Below, piece after piece: positions 37,309 through 46,904 of a stretch of 64,000 nt of DNA. The translations under genes were made by a program, and so were the position numbers. The stretch is from Saccharospirillaceae bacterium. Its GTDB lineage: Bacteria > Pseudomonadota > Gammaproteobacteria > Pseudomonadales > Oceanobacteraceae. The stretch lies in contig JAJOJJ010000045.1 of assembly GCA_021208685.1 (NCBI GenBank), positions 1-64,000 on the forward strand. The letters run 5' to 3'. The stretch's first letter is position 1; each line of letters starts with the position of its first letter. A model generated the notes under the pieces. The model had not been told where the DNA came from, did not search any database, and saw only the letters and a program-made list of their open reading frames with translations.

Positions 37309-38454
37309 ATGGGAAAATTTGAACCACGTATCCGCTACAGCCTCCTTCTGGCAGCAGCCAGTGCGGCATTGCTGACCCTGGCAGGATGCAGTGAACAGCA
37401 AGCGGCTGCACCGCAAACCATGCAAATGCCACCACCAGCGGTTGATGTCGTCACCCTGCAGAGCCAGCCTCTGGAACTGAAAGACACTCTGGCCGGGCGT
37501 GTATCGGCATTCCGTACCGCCGAAATCCGCCCTCAGGTCAGTGGCATTATTCTTAAACGCTTTTTTGAAGAAGGTGCGACGGTTAATGCCGGGGACAAAC
37601 TCTATCAGATTGATCCGACCCTCTATCAGGCCGCTCTGGCCAGTGCAGAAGCCCAGCTGACCGTGGCAGAAGCCAACGCCTATGCCGCCAATCTGAAAGC
37701 CAAGCGTTACAAAGAGCTGTCAAAAAAATCAGCGATCAGCGCGCAGGAAGTGGATGATTCTGAAGCGGCAGCCAAACAGGCAGATGCTCAGGTAAAAGCG
37801 GCTCAGGCTGCCGTACGCAGCGCGAAGGTAAATCTCGGTTATACCGAAATTACCGCACCGATTCCGGGGGTTATCAGCCGCTCAACCATTACCGAAGGCG
37901 CGCTGGTTTCTGCCCAGCAGGCAACGGCCCTGACCACCATCCGCCAGCTGTCGCCGGTGAATGTTGACATTCAGCGTCCGGCGGCTTCTCTGGTGAAGAT
38001 GAAAAATCCATCCCTGTCGCGCATTGTCACCGTTGAGCTGGATGATGGCACCCCTCACAGCGAATCCGGTGAACTGCAGTTTGCCGATGTCAGCGTCGAT
38101 CCGGGCACGGGTACCGTGAACGTCCGCGCCCAGTTCGAAAATAAAGACGCGCTGTTGCTGCCGGGGATGTTTGTCCGTGCCAACGTGCCGAGCCAGCGTA
38201 TTGAAGACGCTCTTCTGGTGCCGCAGATTGCCATCATCCGTCAGGCCAACGCAGTAACGACCGCCATGGTTGTGAATGACAGCAACACCGTTGAAATGCG
38301 GGTCGTGGAAGTCAGCCGCGCGATTGATGATCAATGGCTGGTAAAAAGTGGCCTGCGCCACGGCGACCGTGTGATTGTCAGCGGGCTGCAAAAAGTAAAA
38401 CCGGGCATCGTCGTTGCTCCGGAAGAAGCCAAGCCGATCAGCGCCAAGCCTTAA
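37309..38454 (+). CDS. RND efflux periplasmic adaptor (AcrA/MexA type)
   Basis: 381 residues from the ATG at 37309 (MGKFEPRIRYSLLLAAASAA), which gives a lipoprotein signal with lipobox LTLAGC; the frame extends to 37150 without family similarity. Domains run as expected: barrel-sandwich hybrid (AEIRPQVSGIILKRFFEEGA), alpha-hairpin (about 110-175 with the AQEVDDSEAAAKQADAQ helix), lipoyl return (LGYTEITAPIPGVISRS) and membrane-proximal domain. It links the RND pump to an outer-membrane channel. 15 bp before the pump gene with AAGGAG. Confidence 0.95.
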   Translation: MGKFEPRIRYSLLLAAASAALLTLAGCSEQQAAAPQTMQMPPPAVDVVTLQSQPLELKDTLAGRVSAFRTAEIRPQVSGIILKRFFEEGATVNAGDKLYQIDPTLYQAALASAEAQLTVAEANAYAANLKAKRYKELSKKSAISAQEVDDSEAAAKQADAQVKAAQAAVRSAKVNLGYTEITAPIPGVISRSTITEGALVSAQQATALTTIRQLSPVNVDIQRPAASLVKMKNPSLSRIVTVELDDGTPHSESGELQFADVSVDPGTGTVNVRAQFENKDALLLPGMFVRANVPSQRIEDALLVPQIAIIRQANAVTTAMVVNDSNTVEMRVVEVSRAIDDQWLVKSGLRHGDRVIVSGLQKVKPGIVVAPEEAKPISAKP

Positions 38455-38469
38455 GGAGAATCCTGAAAA

Positions 38470-41400
38470 ATGGCTAAGTATTTTATCGACAGGCCGATTT
38501 TTGCCTGGGTGATCGCCATCATCATCATGCTTGCGGGCGTGATGTCGGTGATCACGCTGCCGGTACAGCAGTATCCGACCATCGCCCCGCCTTCGGTGCG
38601 TATCAGTGCGGTTTATCCGGGAGCTTCAGCACAAACACTGGAAGACAGTGTGACTCAGGTTATTGAGCAGAACATGACGGGGCTGGATAACCTGCTGTAC
38701 ATGTCCTCACAAAGCAGCAGCGCCGGTAGCGCCACCGTAACCCTGACCTTTGCCGCCGGCACCGATCCGGATATCGCGCAGGTACAGGTGCAGAACAAAC
38801 TGGCACTGGCCGAGGCTTTGCTGCCGCAGGAAGTTCAGCAACAGGGGGTCAGCGTTACCAAAGCCTCAACATCCTTCCTCATGGTGGTTGGTCTGGTATC
38901 AGAAACCGGCAGTATGAACCGTGCCGACCTGGCTGACTTTGCCTACAGCCAGCTGAAAGATCCGCTGTCGCGTACCGCCGGTGTGGGAGAAATCCGGGTA
39001 TTCGGTTCGCAGTACGCCATGCGTTTATGGCTGCAGCCAGACAAGCTGAATGCCTACGGCCTGACGCCACTGGAAGTAAAGGCCGCTGTTGGCGAACAAA
39101 ACACTCAGTTTGCCACCGGCCAGCTGGGCGGACTTCCGGCCGTTGAAAATCAGCAGCTGAATGCCACAATCATCGCCCAGACCCGTCTGGAAGCCGTCGA
39201 TCAGTTCGAAAATATTCTGCTGAAAGTCAACACCGATGGTTCTCAGGTACGCCTGAAAGACGTTGCCCGTATTGAGCTGGGCGCAGAAGACTACTCGGTA
39301 TCCAGCTTCTATAACGGTAGCCCGGCCGCCGGTATTGCCATTCAGCTGGCTTCCGGTGCCAACGCTCTGGATACCGCCAATGCGGTGCGCCAGCGCATCA
39401 CGGAATTGTCAGCGTTCTTCCCCGAAGGGGTAAAAGCGGTGTACCCCTACGACACCACCCCCTTTGTGAAGATTTCGATCGAAGAGGTGGTTCAGACCCT
39501 GATCGAAGCCGTTGTGCTGGTCTTCCTGGTGATGTACCTGTTCCTGGGAAATTTCCGCGCCACACTGATTCCGACCATTGCGGTCCCGGTGGTCCTGCTG
39601 GGTACCTTTGGGGTGATGGCCGCCTTTGGTTACAGCATCAACACCCTGACCATGTTCGGTATGGTACTGGCCATTGGTCTGCTGGTGGATGACGCCATTG
39701 TGGTGGTGGAAAACGTTGAGCGGGTAATGGATGAAGATGGCCTTTCACCGAAAGAAGCCACCCGTAAATCCATGGGTCAGATCACCGCTGCACTGGTCGG
39801 TATTGCCCTGGTGCTGTCAGCGGTATTCGTTCCGATGGCCTTTATGAGTGGCTCAACCGGTGCCATTTACCGTCAGTTCTCGCTCACCATCGTATCGGCC
39901 ATGTTACTGTCGGTGATGGTCGCTCTGATTCTGACACCAGCGCTCTGTGCCACGCTGCTGAAGCCTGCGCACAAAGGTGAACTGGAAGACCAGAAAGGCT
40001 TCTTCGGCTGGTTTAACCGTACCTTTGCCAAAGCGACGGACAAATACATGGGCGGCGTCAGCGCCACCCTGAGCCGTCCGGTACGCCTGATGATTATTTA
40101 CATCATTATGCTGCTGGTGATGGCGTTCCTCTACGTTCGTTTGCCAACCTCCTTCCTGCCGGAAGAAGATCAGGGTGTACTGATTAACCTGGTACAGCTG
40201 CCGCAGGGAGCCACACTGGAACGTACCGATAAGGTGATGAAAAAACTGGAAGAACACTTCCTCAGTGAAGAAAGTGTTGAATCCATTTTCACCGTTGCCG
40301 GTTTCAGCTTTGCCGGTCAGGGTCAGAACATGGGTCTGGCATTCGTGAAACTGAAAGACTGGGATGAGCGTAAAGACCCGTCACAATCAGCCAACGCGAT
40401 TATTGGCCGGGCCTGGGGAGCCGTCAGTCAGTTTAAAGATGCAACTGTCTATCCGATCAACCTGCCACCGATTCCGGAACTGGGCGTGGCTTCAGGTTTT
40501 GATGTGATGCTGCAGGACCGAAACAACCTGGGGCATGACAAGCTGGTCGGTATCCGCAATCAACTGCTGGGCATGGCGGCACAGGATCCGCGTCTGGCCG
40601 GTGTCCGTCCGAACGGTATGCAGGATGTGCCGATCTTCCGTATCGATATTGATTACGAGAAGGTGAAATCTCTGGGCCTGAACATCAGCGATGTGAACTC
40701 AACGCTGAGCACCGCCTGGGGTGGCTCATACGTGAACGACTTCCTCGACCGCGGCCGGGTAAAACGTGTCTATCTGCAGGCTGACGCGCCTTACCGCATG
40801 CTGCCGGAAGATCTGGAACAGTGGTATGTGCGTAACCGCGACGGTGAAATGGTACCTTTCAGTGCCTTTATCACCACCCGCTGGGACTTCGGCTCGCCGC
40901 GTCTGGAACGCTACAACGGGGTTCCTGCGCTGAATATTCAGGGTCAGGCAGCACCGGGACTGAGTACCGGTGATGCGATGCAGGCCATTGAAGAAATCGT
41001 CGCTAAATTGCCTCAGGGCGTTGGCATCGAGTGGACCGGCATGTCCTATCAGGAACGCGTCGCTGGCTCACAGGCTCCGTTGCTGTATGCCATCTCGCTG
41101 CTGGTCGTATTCCTCTGTCTGGCGGCCTTGTATGAGAGCTGGTCGGTTCCCTTCTCCGTGATTCTGGTGGTACCTCTGGGTATTCTGGGGGCATTGATTG
41201 CAGCCAGCAGCCGTGAACTGGCAAACGACGTTTACTTTCAGGTTGGCCTGCTGACGACCATTGGTCTGTCAGCCAAGAATGCCATCCTGATCGTGGAATT
41301 CGCCAAGTCGCTGGTGGATCAGGGCAAAGGCGTTGTAGAAGCCACTCTGGAAGCCGCCCGTATGCGTCTGCGTCCGATTCTGATGACCTCGATGGCCTTT

Positions 41401-41583
41401 ATTCTCGGTGTAATGCCACTGGCCATCAGTACCGGTGCCGGTGCCATGAGCCGTCAGGCCATTGGTACCGGTGTTATCGGCGGCATGCTGGCAGCCACCT
41501 TCCTGGCCATTTTCTTTGTGCCACTGTTCTACGTTCTGGTGATGAAACTCACCCACAAACTGCGCGGCCAGAACGCACAGTAA
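38470..41583 (+). CDS. RND multidrug efflux pump (AcrB/MexB type)
   Basis: 1037 residues, HAE1 family, twelve membrane helices with two large periplasmic loops. The start [20 protein letters not shown] is typical. Helix IV has the proton-relay aspartates in [16 protein letters not shown]. Later segments include [12 protein letters not shown] and [18 protein letters not shown]. It should export hydrophobic compounds, detergents, dyes or drugs with the adaptor upstream. No outer-membrane channel gene and no local repressor gene are present, so TolC and regulation must come from elsewhere. Confidence 0.96.
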   Translation: MAKYFIDRPIFAWVIAIIIMLAGVMSVITLPVQQYPTIAPPSVRISAVYPGASAQTLEDSVTQVIEQNMTGLDNLLYMSSQSSSAGSATVTLTFAAGTDPDIAQVQVQNKLALAEALLPQEVQQQGVSVTKASTSFLMVVGLVSETGSMNRADLADFAYSQLKDPLSRTAGVGEIRVFGSQYAMRLWLQPDKLNAYGLTPLEVKAAVGEQNTQFATGQLGGLPAVENQQLNATIIAQTRLEAVDQFENILLKVNTDGSQVRLKDVARIELGAEDYSVSSFYNGSPAAGIAIQLASGANALDTANAVRQRITELSAFFPEGVKAVYPYDTTPFVKISIEEVVQTLIEAVVLVFLVMYLFLGNFRATLIPTIAVPVVLLGTFGVMAAFGYSINTLTMFGMVLAIGLLVDDAIVVVENVERVMDEDGLSPKEATRKSMGQITAALVGIALVLSAVFVPMAFMSGSTGAIYRQFSLTIVSAMLLSVMVALILTPALCATLLKPAHKGELEDQKGFFGWFNRTFAKATDKYMGGVSATLSRPVRLMIIYIIMLLVMAFLYVRLPTSFLPEEDQGVLINLVQLPQGATLERTDKVMKKLEEHFLSEESVESIFTVAGFSFAGQGQNMGLAFVKLKDWDERKDPSQSANAIIGRAWGAVSQFKDATVYPINLPPIPELGVASGFDVMLQDRNNLGHDKLVGIRNQLLGMAAQDPRLAGVRPNGMQDVPIFRIDIDYEKVKSLGLNISDVNSTLSTAWGGSYVNDFLDRGRVKRVYLQADAPYRMLPEDLEQWYVRNRDGEMVPFSAFITTRWDFGSPRLERYNGVPALNIQGQAAPGLSTGDAMQAIEEIVAKLPQGVGIEWTGMSYQERVAGSQAPLLYAISLLVVFLCLAALYESWSVPFSVILVVPLGILGALIAASSRELANDVYFQVGLLTTIGLSAKNAILIVEFAKSLVDQGKGVVEATLEAARMRLRPILMTSMAFILGVMPLAISTGAGAMSRQAIGTGVIGGMLAATFLAIFFVPLFYVLVMKLTHKLRGQNAQ

Positions 41584-41589
41584 GTACCA

Positions 41590-41610
41590 GCGCCCGGTTT
41601 AGCCGGGCGC
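41590..41610 (+). terminator. hairpin after the RND operon
   Basis: GCGCCCGG / CCGGGCGC around TTTAG, beginning 7 bases after the stop codon, followed by a pyrimidine-rich run (ATCTCTCTTTCC). A moderate terminator. Confidence 0.65.
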
Positions 41611-41805
41611 ATCTCTCTTTCCTCGTTACTCCCGGCTTTATTGCGCCCTTCGTTACTTTCTTTTAAGCCTTTATTCCTTTTTTTGCCTTTATTTATTGAC
41701 GCCTGACAGGCCAAAAAGAGACTTGCCCATCTTTCTCTTGCACTTCTTGTCCTCATCGCACTACCCTCTGCAGCAATACAATAATTAACAAGAAGAAGGC
41801 TGCTT

Positions 41806-42387
41806 ATGTTACGCACGTTGCTGATGACGTTACTGCTGGCAACGGTAACTCCGTTGTGTGCACTCACCGTTGAAAACATCGATATTCCACAGGTTACACC
41901 GGCAACCGCTGACTCTCCGGAGATGACCTTACGCGGGGCTTCCGTGCGCCGGGTTTATGGTTTTGTTGAGGTCTATGTCGGTGCGTTATATCTGCAGAAC
42001 GGCCCCCTCGAAGAGCAGGAAATCATCCGCGCGGATGAGGCCCGGCGCATGGTGTTCTATGTCACGTCCGAGCGGGTCAGCGCCCGGCGCTTTACCAATG
42101 CCATTCAGGAAGGTCTGGCAATCAACATCAGCAAAGATGAAATGGCTGCGATGAGTGAACGCGTCAGCCAGCTGGTCAGCCTGTTCGATCATAAATTCGT
42201 GGCAGGAACCGTAGGCTATATCGAATGGGTGCCGGATCAGCAGGTGTCTCGTATTGTTATTGATGACTCCGTGCGTGGCACCGTTCCCGGTAAAGACCTG
42301 AACGATGCCCTGCTGAAAATCTGGATTGGCGATCATCCGGTCAGCGAGCGTTTTAAAGAAGAAGTACTGGGCCGGAACAACGGCTGA
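41806..42387 (+). CDS. exported chalcone-isomerase-like protein
   Basis: 193 residues with a signal peptide (MLRTLLMTLLLATVTPLCA). The mature protein has the Chalcone_3 features: MTLRGASVRRVYGFVEVYVG, then MVFYVTSERVSARRFTNAIQ, EGLAINISKDEM and a late TVPGKDLNDALLKIWIGDHP. It is the best match to the canonical family among the three copies here. The substrate or ligand is unknown; bacterial members are thought to bind rather than convert flavonoids. AAGAAGG ribosome site at the right distance. Stands alone between the pump operon and the convergent DUF4124 gene. Confidence 0.82.
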   Translation: MLRTLLMTLLLATVTPLCALTVENIDIPQVTPATADSPEMTLRGASVRRVYGFVEVYVGALYLQNGPLEEQEIIRADEARRMVFYVTSERVSARRFTNAIQEGLAINISKDEMAAMSERVSQLVSLFDHKFVAGTVGYIEWVPDQQVSRIVIDDSVRGTVPGKDLNDALLKIWIGDHPVSERFKEEVLGRNNG

Positions 42388-42398
42388 GTCCGTCAGGG

Positions 42399-42839
42399 TC
42401 AGCGACAGTATTGTTTTATCCGCTCATTCAGGGTGTCCCGCCGCTGACGTTTACGCTGCATTGCTTCAAGGCTGGTTGAGCCATAAGGCTGAGCACTGAA
42501 CATCCGCAAATCGTAGCGGGCTTTATCGCATTGAGCGGCACGTTTTTGTGTTTGCCGGGCTTCTCTTTCCTGCGCCAGCCGCTGCGCTTTGCGTCTGGCC
42601 TTATCCTCTTGTTCTTCGGCACGGTAATCACGACCGGATGGTGTACCGGCCTCATTGCGCCCAGTCTCATCCTGCTTATAGTGATTGAGTGGCTTCAGCT
42701 CTACGGTTTCTGATGGCTGCTGTGGTGGCGGACGATCCGAAAACTGCACCCGTCCCTGCTCATCGACCCAGCGGTAAATGTCAGCCTGTACCGCCAGACT
42801 GTTTAACAGCAATAACAAAAGCAGGCAGCGAACACTCAT
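42399..42839 (-). CDS. DUF4124 domain periplasmic protein
   Basis: 146 residues from the ATG at 42839 (MSVRCLLLLLLLNSLAVQAD). A signal peptide is followed directly by the DUF4124 motif IYRWVDEQGRVQFSDRPPP (about 20-38), then a charged helical tail rich in Arg, Gln and Glu. DUF4124 proteins are small envelope proteins of unknown function. It lies 22 bp downstream of recJ on the same strand. Confidence 0.85.
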   Translation of the reverse strand: MSVRCLLLLLLLNSLAVQADIYRWVDEQGRVQFSDRPPPQQPSETVELKPLNHYKQDETGRNEAGTPSGRDYRAEEQEDKARRKAQRLAQEREARQTQKRAAQCDKARYDLRMFSAQPYGSTSLEAMQRKRQRRDTLNERIKQYCR

Positions 42840-42861
42840 CCCTGAGCCCTCCGTCATAACA

Positions 42862-44574
42862 TCAGATATTAACCATCAGACTACGCACCAGCAGCTGCAC
42901 AGTCTGGCGGCCGCGAAATTCATTCACATCCAGCTGAAAAACACAGTGCACCCATTCAGCCTGAGGCTGCGGCCAGATTTTCGGATCGATATTGAACCAG
43001 ATCGCATCCAGCGCCAGATCCGACCCTCTGGGCTGCAACACCAGTTTAAGATGACGCTCGCCGACAAGGCGTTGTTGCACCAGACGGAAATCGCCACTGA
43101 ACAACGGCTCCGGAAACGCCTGCCCCCAGGGGCCGCCCCAGCGCAGCAGCTGTGCCAGTTCAAGGCTTAATTCCGCCGGACTCAGTTCACCATCGGTTTC
43201 AATCCGCTGCTGTAACTGGGCTTCACTCAGATGGCGGCGGCAGACGTCATCAAATAACCGCGAAAACTCTTCCAGACCGTCGGCGTACAATGTCAGACCG
43301 GCGGCCATGGCATGACCACCGAATTTTTTCAGCAGATGTGGCGCGCGCTTATCAACCTCATCCAGGGCATCACGCATATGCAAACCGGGGATTGAGCGTG
43401 CGGATCCTTTCAGCATGCCCTGTTCATCCGCCGCCAGCGCAATCACCGGGCGATGCACTTTTTCTTTAATACGCGACGCCAGAATACCGATCACACCCTG
43501 ATGCCAGTCCGGCTGAAACAGACACAGTCCGGTAGGCAGATTATCGTCAGCCTCAAAGCGGCTCAGATACTGCAGCGCTTCTGCCTGCATGCCCTGCTCG
43601 ATTTCACGCCGGTCACGGTTCATGTCATCCAGCGTCTGCGCCAGCTGTAATCCGCGCCCGGCATTGTCGGTCAGCAGGCATTCAATCCCCAGCGACATAT
43701 CATCCAGCCGACCGGCCGCATTCAGACGCGGACCGATGGCAAACCCAAAATCGGCGGCAATAATACGCGACGGATCACGCCCGGCGACCTGCAGCAACGC
43801 ACGGATGCCAGCACTGGCATGACCGGCGCGGATACGGCGCAGGCCCTGCTCCACCAGAATGCGGTTGTTGTAATCCAGAGGCACCACGTCAGCCACCGTC
43901 GCCAGTGCCACCAGATCCAGCAACTGCGCCATATTGGGAGCGGGTTGTGGCAACTGACCCAGTTCAGCCAGACGTGCGCGCAACGCCAGTATCAGATAAA
44001 ACACCACGGTACAGCCACAGGCGGCTTTGCTGGGAAATTCACAGCCCGGCTGGTTCGGATTGACGATGGCGGCAGCATCGGGCAGGGTCGCCGCTGGCAG
44101 ATGATGATCGGTTACCAACACCGGAACCCCGGCCGCCTGTGCCGCAGCAATGCCTTCGTGAGAGGCAATGCCGTTATCCACCGTCATAATCAGATCCGGT
44201 TTCATCGGCAGTGCCACCTGCACCAGTTCCGGCGACAGACCATAACCAAAATCAAACCGGTTCGGCACCAGATACTCCAGCTGGCGTGCGCCCAACAAAC
44301 GCAGCGCGCGGATGGCCAACGCGGTGCTGCTGGCACCATCGACATCAAAGTCGCCGACCACCAGCAGACGCTTCTGTTGCGTCACGACCGGCACCAACAG
44401 CTCAACCGCAGCATGGATGCCTTTCAGCAGAGAAAACGGCAATAACCCCTGCAGACTGAGTTCAAGCTGTGACACCTCGGCGATACCACGGGCGGCGTAA
44501 ACACGCTGCAGTACCGGATGCACTCCGGCAAGCCGGATGTGTTCGGGAAAAGAACGCTGACTGATCTGAACCAT
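42862..44574 (-). CDS. recJ: single-stranded-DNA-specific exonuclease RecJ
   Basis: 570 residues from the ATG at 44574 (MVQISQRSFPEHIRLAGVHP), normal for RecJ; the frame extends to 44658. It degrades single-stranded DNA 5' to 3' in recombination and mismatch repair. DHH-family motifs are visible: VVGDFDVDGASSTALA, TVDNGIASHEG, VTDHHLPA and, later, the DHHA1 motif KKFGGHAMAAGLTL. The C-terminal OB-fold is present. Followed by DUF4124; preceded by the DNA ligase gene on the same strand. Confidence 0.95.
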   Translation of the reverse strand: MVQISQRSFPEHIRLAGVHPVLQRVYAARGIAEVSQLELSLQGLLPFSLLKGIHAAVELLVPVVTQQKRLLVVGDFDVDGASSTALAIRALRLLGARQLEYLVPNRFDFGYGLSPELVQVALPMKPDLIMTVDNGIASHEGIAAAQAAGVPVLVTDHHLPAATLPDAAAIVNPNQPGCEFPSKAACGCTVVFYLILALRARLAELGQLPQPAPNMAQLLDLVALATVADVVPLDYNNRILVEQGLRRIRAGHASAGIRALLQVAGRDPSRIIAADFGFAIGPRLNAAGRLDDMSLGIECLLTDNAGRGLQLAQTLDDMNRDRREIEQGMQAEALQYLSRFEADDNLPTGLCLFQPDWHQGVIGILASRIKEKVHRPVIALAADEQGMLKGSARSIPGLHMRDALDEVDKRAPHLLKKFGGHAMAAGLTLYADGLEEFSRLFDDVCRRHLSEAQLQQRIETDGELSPAELSLELAQLLRWGGPWGQAFPEPLFSGDFRLVQQRLVGERHLKLVLQPRGSDLALDAIWFNIDPKIWPQPQAEWVHCVFQLDVNEFRGRQTVQLLVRSLMVNI

Positions 44575-44691
44575 GAGTGATCGCTGAGAAAATAGGTGAA
44601 ACTGCGTGCCCGGGCACGATGCAGAGCTGAAGCCGGGCAGTTTACCAGCACCCGGCATGCTTGTCCGGCTGACCGTGGGATAAGACCAGTA

Positions 44692-45540
44692 CTATTCCTG
44701 TGGCCTGACCCGCACAAAGCGGGCAAAGCGCGGCAGGCCATGTTCCGTCAGACCGTTATAGGAAAACGTTACCTGCGCCCCAAGAGGTGGGGGAGAAAAA
44801 CGCTCATCATCACTGAAACCGGTTCCCAGACGGAATTCGCGGCCATCGGCGGTTCGCACCACCAACGCCCCCAGCGCGCCACGGTATTTACCCTCGCCGG
44901 GAACATAACCGATAACCTCGGCCTCATCGTCCTGACTCAGTTTCATTTTTAACAAATCATCACTGCGCGCAACCTGATAGAGCGACTGGCTGCGGCGCAG
45001 CATCAAACCTTCCCCTCCCGCTGCGGTAATCATCTGCAGTTTCTTTTCCAATTCCTGTTCACTGCTGACTCTGCTCTGATCGAGCACTTTAAGCTGCGGA
45101 TTCGCCTGCTGCGCCACCAGCGTGCGCAGCACCCACAACCGTTCAGTAAAAGGCGCCGCCATCTGTGGCAGATCGAACACCATGTATTTTACTTTCAGCC
45201 AGTCAGCATCATTCGGGTGATGACGCCTGACCAGTCCGCTGATAAACGAGAACTGACCACGGCCAGTCCATAATTCACCATCAAGCGGATCTTTGGGTAA
45301 CGCAGAAAGGAACCAGGCCGGAGCATTGATCGGGCGGCCACTGCGGGTTAAAAGCTGATGACCATTCCAGTAGGCACGGACACCATCGAGTTTTTCACTG
45401 ACATAATACTGGGCGACATCAATGCCCTTGTTATAGACCTTGGCCATCATCAGTGGTGGCGGGACAATTTCAGAGGCCAGCAGTAACTGTGGCCACAACC
45501 CGGTCAACAGAATAATCATCAGTGCTATTACAGTATCCAT
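44692..45540 (-). CDS. ligE: exported ATP-dependent DNA ligase (LigE type)
   Basis: 282 residues from the ATG at 45540, with a signal peptide (MDTVIALMIILLTGLWPQLL). The adenylation domain has the nucleophile Lys in YYVSEKLDGVRAYWNG (about K50), then DGELWTGRG and GGEGLMLRRSQSLYQV. A short OB domain ends the protein (SYNGLTEHGLPRFARFVRVR). LigE enzymes are minimal ligases directed to the periplasm, proposed to seal nicks in incoming or extracellular DNA. It sits 117 bp upstream of recJ on the same strand. Confidence 0.88.
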   Translation of the reverse strand: MDTVIALMIILLTGLWPQLLLASEIVPPPLMMAKVYNKGIDVAQYYVSEKLDGVRAYWNGHQLLTRSGRPINAPAWFLSALPKDPLDGELWTGRGQFSFISGLVRRHHPNDADWLKVKYMVFDLPQMAAPFTERLWVLRTLVAQQANPQLKVLDQSRVSSEQELEKKLQMITAAGGEGLMLRRSQSLYQVARSDDLLKMKLSQDDEAEVIGYVPGEGKYRGALGALVVRTADGREFRLGTGFSDDERFSPPPLGAQVTFSYNGLTEHGLPRFARFVRVRPQE

Positions 45541-45739
45541 GGCCTGTCCTCCCTGAACTCGCCATTTGTCTTTGCTGCGCGCAAAAGCAATCAACCAACA
45601 GAAACTGCTTAATGCCAGCATTTGATGCATTTTTCACACTTTAAGACGAGACAACACTCCCTGTCTTATAGGCCGATGTGCGCTTGACAGAATAACGCTG
45701 AACGCTAATCCTTGAACCTCCTTAAAATGCGTCAGAATT

Positions 45740-46135
45740 ATGCGATTTTATTTACTCGGCCTTGGCAGCAACATCGACCCGGAACAGCATCTGTTAAAAG
45801 CCCGTGAAGCGGTGGCCTCTCTCGGTGTTATTTGTGCCGAATCCCCCATACTGAGAAGTGCGCCGGTAGGTGATACTTTTCATTTTGAATTTAAGAATCA
45901 ATTGCTTGTAGTCTCATCGGAATTATTACCCGGCCCGCTGAAACAACGCCTGCAACAGATTGAAGTTGCCCTTGGCCGCGAGCCGAAAAATCCGTCCCGC
46001 AAAGTAAAAGACCGCACAATCGATATTGATATTTTAGGCACGGCAGCGACAGAATCTGACTGCCGCCACGCCACGCTGGAAGAAAGTTATTACCGCGAAC
46101 TGCAGCAATTATGGCTTCAGGAAATAAACGTTTGA
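45740..46135 (+). CDS. folK: short HPPK-like pyrophosphokinase (FolK family)
   Basis: 131 residues against about 160 in standard FolK. N-terminal YLLGLGSNIDPEQHL, the central FKNQLLVVSSEL and the catalytic EVALGREPKNPSRKVKDRTIDIDIL are present, including the DxD (DIDIL) magnesium site. The normal C-terminus with the HP...R.FVL..L pattern is missing and is replaced by a short helical end. It should transfer pyrophosphate from ATP to hydroxymethyl-dihydropterin, but may be a variant enzyme. The last 19 bases overlap the convergent folM gene, a pterin reductase. Confidence 0.8.
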   Translation: MRFYLLGLGSNIDPEQHLLKAREAVASLGVICAESPILRSAPVGDTFHFEFKNQLLVVSSELLPGPLKQRLQQIEVALGREPKNPSRKVKDRTIDIDILGTAATESDCRHATLEESYYRELQQLWLQEINV

Positions 46136-46830
46136 TCGTAGCGGTTAGCAACAAAGCGCCCGCCATCCACCCGCATCACCGTTCCACTGAGGGCTTCAGC
46201 GGCGAGTAAATAATCGCAGGCCTGAATAATCGCGCCATACCCCAGCTCTTCACCAATCAACGATTGCGACAGTACTTTATTACGGTATGCCTCATCATGC
46301 TCCGGTAAAAACTGAATCGGCCCGGGCTGGATGACATTCACCCGCACCCGGCCCGCCAGACGCTGTGCCATGCTCAGGGCAAAGTTCTGCAATCCGGCTT
46401 TGGCCGCGCAATAGGCTGAAAAACGCTGATTGGGAATATCGGCATAAATATCACTGATACACACCATCGACGCCGCCCGATTCCATACACTGCTCAGCGC
46501 TTCGGTAATGACCGCTGGTGCCAGTACATGCACACGCTGATGCATTTCATGGTGGGCAATCAGATCGCTCGCGGCGACATCAGGGACAAAACAGGAGGCA
46601 TTATGAATAACCGCGTCAAACTGTCCCAGCCCCGGTAATTGTTGTGCCAGATTGCGCAGTGCTTCAACATTCGCCAGATCAGCCTGCAGGCAGGTCAGCG
46701 ATGGATGATCGGCTAATTCATTTGCGCTGTTGTAATGCGCAACCACCTGCCAGCCCTGATCCAGATAGTGCCCGGCCAGAACCTTTCCCAACCGACGGCC
46801 AGCGCCGGTAATCAGAATACGTTTGCTCAT
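46117..46830 (-). CDS. folM: dihydromonapterin/dihydrofolate reductase-like SDR
   Basis: 237 residues from the ATG at 46830 (MSKRILITGAGRRLGKVLAG). Short-chain dehydrogenase with the NADPH motif TGAGRRLGK (Arg-rich, NADP-type), NAS near 85 (IHNASCFVP) and the catalytic SAYCAAKAGLQN, Tyr and Lys intact. The GAGRRLG start is typical of FolM, which reduces dihydromonapterin and, weakly, dihydrofolate. Convergent overlap with folK supports a pterin role. Other SDR substrates cannot be excluded. Confidence 0.85.
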   Translation of the reverse strand: MSKRILITGAGRRLGKVLAGHYLDQGWQVVAHYNSANELADHPSLTCLQADLANVEALRNLAQQLPGLGQFDAVIHNASCFVPDVAASDLIAHHEMHQRVHVLAPAVITEALSSVWNRAASMVCISDIYADIPNQRFSAYCAAKAGLQNFALSMAQRLAGRVRVNVIQPGPIQFLPEHDEAYRNKVLSQSLIGEELGYGAIIQACDYLLAAEALSGTVMRVDGGRFVANRYDQTFIS

Positions 46831-46853
46831 GATGTTTCCACGCACAAAAACAA

Positions 46854-46879
46854 CAAAGCCGGTACGGTAACCGGCTTTG
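46854..46879 (-). terminator. terminator of the penicillin-acylase-like gene
   Basis: Stem CAAAGCCGGT / ACCGGCTTTG around six bases; on the minus strand it is followed by TTGTTTTTGTG. It lies between the acylase stop (46905) and the folM start. Confidence 0.8.
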
Positions 46880-46904
46880 CTGCAGCTGTCACGGGCAGAG
46901 AAAA

